DNA from: Angiostrongylus vasorum | Lineage: Eukaryota; Nematoda; Chromadorea; Rhabditida; Metastrongylidae | DNA length: 64,000 nucleotides | Assembly (NCBI GenBank): GCA_018806985.1 | Contig: JADANN010000020.1 | Span: 62,001-126,000, forward strand | Direction of reading: 5' to 3' | Notes under the pieces: generated by a model | What the model was told of the DNA's origin: nothing | Seen by the model: the letters and a program-made list of their open reading frames with translations, nothing else | Databases searched by the model: none | Made by a program: the position numbers and the translations under genes | Shown here: positions 60,160 to 64,000 of the stretch, piece by piece | Position numbering within the stretch: position 1 is the first letter of the stretch | Layout: the number at the start of each line of letters is the position of its first letter

Positions 60160-60790
60160 CTGCATCAGAGAATTGTTCGCCGCTCTAAAGTCACCACTCG
60201 AAAAAGGCAGATGCTTCGTTCAAACGAAAAAGTCGATTATCACGAATGCGTCTTTCACTGTATTTCTCTGATTTGAATAGAGGGGAATAACGTGTGATTT
60301 ATGGACGGACCAAACCTAAAAGGAATTTTTTAGTAAATTCGATTAAACAGGAGGTGCAGGTCGCTTTTTACTTGAAAAGGTGATTTTGCGCGCCACAGTG
60401 AACTTCATACTGTATCGACAAAACAGAAGCTAACACAAAGTTTATGGCAAGTTGGAAAAAATTGCCACTGCACAAGTGAGAACGTATTTCCACCACTTGT
60501 ATCACACGTCTGGCCTTCGGTTTCCTTAATTATGATTTAACTCGTCCAGAGACCAGTAAACTCGATCCGTTCCCACGGGAGTACCAAATTTAGTCTTTTT
60601 GGCAGCTATTTTTACTCGGGCGTCTACAGGATCGTGCTTTTTAGTATCAAGCTTTTTTCTATCTCTAGAGCGTATCCGTGAAGAGCTTGTTAGACTATAT
60701 TGCTGTCAGCTTTCTCTTTACTAGACGTCCAAATGGAAATTACGAGCTCCTTTCCAGATTAAAAGACCATGTTGCAAGAATGAACCAGCA
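60160..60790. other. Intergenic
   Basis: No supported feature. Confidence 0.25.
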
Positions 60791-60791
60791 C

Positions 60792-61889
60792 CTTATGTAC
60801 GTTGAAAGAAACTCGACAGCCAGCATCCCCCCATCCGTGATGAAGCATTAAGTTATTGCAGGGTGATTGTATGGAGGTATACAATTGCCAATAAAATATT
60901 TGTGGAGCTGAGAACTTGGCAGTGTTACATAAGAAAGTCCTTAATCGCTCATGTAGTCTATCTCTGTAAGATATTCTTCCGCTCTTAAATATGTTTAGAA
61001 CCGAAGTGCTCAAAAAAATTGGAAACGAAAGTTTACACTTTGAAGATTTCAAACACAAACATGGTGTTGCAAACGTCAGCGATATATTGGCGAAAACCAT
61101 AGTGTTCTGCAGTACGAAATCCCGCTTATTCAATTTCTTTCGCTTTCGAAATACGAGCCTAAACGTAAAAAAAATGAAAGCAATACGTTTGTCGGCTTTC
61201 GGCTTCAGAAAAATCTGGGTTTTTTCATATTGGAACGAGAAAACTTATCTCTTGTAGGCTAAAACTTGTAGATTCCAATGGCTTTTATTGTAAATAATCT
61301 CGGGATGAACTATGGGAAGTGCGCCTAGACACGATAGACCCTTTTCGCACCAATGTATTGTTTTCAATTCACGTCGGAGATTTTGTGTTCAACGACGTTC
61401 AGATTTCCTACTTTGAGGGAAATTTGGGTGATTGCACTCCGTATTTTCAAGAAATCCATGGAAATTCTTGTACTGCACTTTTGGCATGCTTTTCCTTCTT
61501 TTTAGATTGCCATGAGTGGAATTATTTTAGTTATTAAGGTATTATTCTTCCACGAAACTTTATATATTTTTAGATTTTTTTTGAAATAGAGGTGTAGCCT
61601 TTCCTTCGTGATCACTGCTGGTTATTTTCACCCTTCAGTTCACTCGTAAGGTTCAGTTGTAATTAAAAAATTCACCGCAACATACAATTAAATTCCAACT
61701 GAAGATTTCACCACTGCCAAAAGGAAAATTTCATGTATTTGAATGATTTAAAGATGTTCTTACTAAAGCATTCGTTTCTCAAATAACAGATGAAATGCTT
61801 ATAGAAGGCATTTGCTTCCCCATAGTCTTTACGACAAGAGTCTTTCAATGATCGTAAGATACTATTAGGATATTGCTCTATATTCAAGG
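60792..61889 (-). CDS. Possible secreted Cys-containing protein, two internal exons
   Basis: Minus-strand exon 61764-61889 (acceptor TTATCACCAG, strong donor GTAAGA, phase 1 at both ends) encodes ALNIEQYPNSILRSLKDSCR and then ...ANAFYKHFICYLRNECF. A second exon, 60792-60963 (acceptor ATCTTACAG, ending AAG before GTGCTG), encodes RLHERLRTFLCNTAKFSAP... and ...SPCNNLMLHHGWGDAGCRVS. Spaced cysteines with aromatic residues suggest an extracellular domain, loosely like nematode DUF19-type proteins, but this is inference. The two exons do not join directly with clean phase (1 against 2), so an exon between them is missing or they belong to different genes. Confidence 0.35.
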
Positions 61890-63045
61890 CTGGTGATAAG
61901 AACACAAATATATCAACGGAGGTAGAGGTGATGACTTTACGAAGTTTTCTTTTTCAGTAAACTAAGTACAATAAATGAACAAGGAAACCAGCGCTGTATA
62001 CAATCGTAGAAAACCTTAGATAAAAAATCCGCTAGAGAAGTAGAAATGTGTGTCGTCGGAATGTATTTGATCACTATCACGAAAAATAGAAATGCCCAAG
62101 GCTGTTTGCAGTTGGAAGGAAAAATGAGGTCAAATTGAAATTAACCTCTATATTATGGGTCAATTAATGTAATTGCAGAAAAAAAACAAAAAAAAGAAGA
62201 AAAAAGCGATCCATCCGCCTTCGAAATATCATATCTCGAGTTATACGAAGAAAAATATTAACCAAGCTGAGTTATTCCGCTATTGTTACAGAAGCACTAA
62301 CGACTGTTTTCTCCATAGGAAAAACTTGCAATGTGATAAATAGCAATGGAACCATCTATTATATTCGTATTCGGTCTTAGATCCAGTAGATACAAGTAGC
62401 TGAGAAACTAAAGAAAGCCGTACTGGTAGCTGTAGTAGTTTCAAACTCCGACCTTCGTTTAATATCAGCATGGATGGTCACTGTCTTTGTTTATGGACAA
62501 GCTTGCGTGAGGTTGTTTTTAAGGCTTATTCTTTCAGCTTTGAAGAAGTCGACGACGTTTAGACATTAGACAGTATAAAGTATTGCAATATCCCCAAATG
62601 CAAGGACTCACATATATTATTATTCGCATATTTCAACAAGGACTAGATCGCTATGCTTTTTACAAGTTTATAATTCGATTCGATAACAGCAACCGCTGTG
62701 GAATTCTGGAATAAATCCCATGTTTGCCTTTGTATGCTCTAATTTTCAGCTGCCACTCACGAATCCGTCCATTCTAAAAGGCCGTCATCGTGGTGATTAA
62801 TGCATGAGCCCCAGTGCTTCAATACGGCACGAACACGTGGACATCCTGTAGGTGTCGGGCGCCATAAGAACGATTATGAATTTCCCACATATATTTTTGT
62901 CATTTTCTGGAAAGAAATTTGCTCAAGCTTCATCCTTCCTTAAGATTCTTTATTTGTATAGGCAACCACTGTTGATGGTAAATGTAGCGACAAGTTCCAG
63001 CGTTATGAACACAGTTTCATAATGTTTGTCTGCAATAACCTTCGT
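61890..63045. other. Interval with an M2-like fragment
   Basis: 62485-62560 (GCGTGAGGTTG, later TTTGAAGAAGTCGACGACG) resembles an M2 end. Otherwise AT-rich with nothing recognised. Confidence 0.3.
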
Positions 63046-63047
63046 AG

Positions 63048-63926
63048 AAGCTTTCTCTGATCATAGTGTTTTCATAGAACAAGGCAAAAAAAATGAATTG
63101 GCGAAAAGTGTGGCCGGCGTTTGTGCTGGCATATTTGGAGCAGAGGTACAGATAACAAGTAATTTCATGATTTCTGACTTGATTAGGTCTTCACATGGTA
63201 GATTCTTGACAACTGCATTCTTATCTTCTAATAGATCTAAGTGGAGGAAATTGTATTCTTCAGTGGAGGGTGTGACGTCTCATTTAGGGAATTATCGATG
63301 CTCGTTGATCTGGATCTTAGTTGTGTACGAAAATTGTTGAATGGGTTAGGCGTAGGCGAAGCTAACACCGCTCTTTTTTTCTTCTTCCTCTCCATTCTTG
63401 TTCTTATTCCTTCTTCTCTCTCTTCCTTTCTCAAAAGTATCATCTCGGATGGCTAAAGTTGGAACCAAAGCGGCATATCAAAGAACACTTTGTAGAAGGA
63501 AGGATAATCCTTTTTGTTCGCACAGTGCAAAACAGTAACAAGTTGTCTCAACCAGGTTAAATGCCGTCGCCATGCTGTTTTTTGCAAACGTTTTATCTTA
63601 GGTGGAATTGAGTTGCTTTACATATTCTGTCTACTCCATGAAGATCCTATTTCATAAGTTTTTTAGTGAGGTCGGCCTCGTTTCATTCAGAGCGTGCACA
63701 ATGTATCTTCTTTGCAACCTGGTATTTACTACCTAGTATCCAGAAAAACGGTGATGAATTAGCTCGTGTACCACGTGCAGCTCTGGGAAATGGGCATAAC
63801 CAATTAAGCGCTGTGGCATTCCGAATGGGCTGGAAGTGTAAGAAACATAGCGTTCACTCTGATGCATCGCTAATGATATCGTATGAAGAGATCATATATT
63901 ATTCCAATAGACGACGGTGCGTTTAG
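63048..63926 (+). CDS. Unrecognised protein, three exons at right edge
   Basis: Candidate exons are 63048-63158 (acceptor CCTTCGTAG, donor GTAATT), 63242-63351 and 63744-63926 (acceptor AGTATCCAG, stop TAG). Phases 1 and 0 agree. The first encodes AFSDHSVFIEQGKKNELAKS and VAGVCAGIFGAEVQIT. The second encodes MEEIVFFSGGCDVSFRELSM and LVDLDLSCVRKLLNGLG. The third encodes KNGDELARVPRAALGNGHNQ, running to a basic C-terminus. The acceptor before 63242 (ATCTAAG) and the donor after 63351 (GTAGGC) are weak. An alternative donor for exon 1 is 63145 (GAG before GTACAG). No start codon and no domain are recognised. Confidence 0.4.
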
Positions 63927-64000
63927 GGCAATGCGTCTTCTACGTGCGAAGTTCACGCATTTTAGCCAAATCAAAGATTATGGATACTTGTAAGCTATAC

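Noticed and set aside
1..64000. CRISPR arrays, bacterial operons, rRNA and spliced-leader RNA genes
   Set aside because: Looked for and not seen. The sequence has eukaryotic gene structure throughout.

Overview
The window looks like intron-rich nuclear DNA from a strongylid, probably hookworm-like, nematode. It is AT-rich and gene-sparse. Exons are small (about 60-275 bp) and bounded by TTTCAG-type acceptors and GTAAGT-type donors. The dispersed repeats and the RTE-like retroelement resemble those of hookworm genomes. No bacterial-style operons, ribosome binding sites, CRISPR arrays, canonical tRNAs or rRNAs were seen. Gene models below were built by hand from splice signals, reading phase and protein-family resemblance, without alignment tools.

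Layout. 1-2,700: 3' end of a + strand Hunchback/Ikaros-type zinc-finger gene. 4,370-10,090: repeat cluster with palindromic MITE-like elements (M1), a second family with terminal inverted repeats (M2) and tRNA-derived SINEs. 10,100-16,100: mostly empty. 16,177-18,101: complete six-exon + strand gene for a CUB/LDLa single-pass membrane protein. 18,100-23,600: sparse, with repeats. 23,630-26,752: two minus-strand genes, one unrecognised (partial) and one four-exon F-box gene carrying a SINE in an intron. 27,000-39,700: repeats, including a roughly 2.1 kb (TATG)n array with higher-order structure and a diverged 257-bp tandem duplication. 40,628-43,192: + strand BAR-like (Pil1/eisosome-like) gene with a C-terminal PPPY motif. 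44,008-47,556: convergent minus-strand cation diffusion facilitator (CDF/SLC30) gene with no visible 5' end. 47,935-51,110: decayed RTE-type non-LTR retrotransposon immediately upstream of it. 51,100-64,000: scattered single exons of unrecognised genes, SINE and MITE copies, and a phase-consistent three-exon + strand candidate at the right edge.

The genes do not form an obvious pathway. The strongest models are the CDF transporter (eight exons, all junction phases agree, TM2-TM6 and the C-terminal domain visible), the CUB/LDLa protein (every intron phase 1), the BAR-like protein and the F-box protein. The most unusual points are the altered metal-site residues in the CDF protein, the Pil1-like layout of a nematode BAR protein, the periodic substructure of the TATG array, and the SINE family, which shows two different 3' regions and two tail fragments facing each other.
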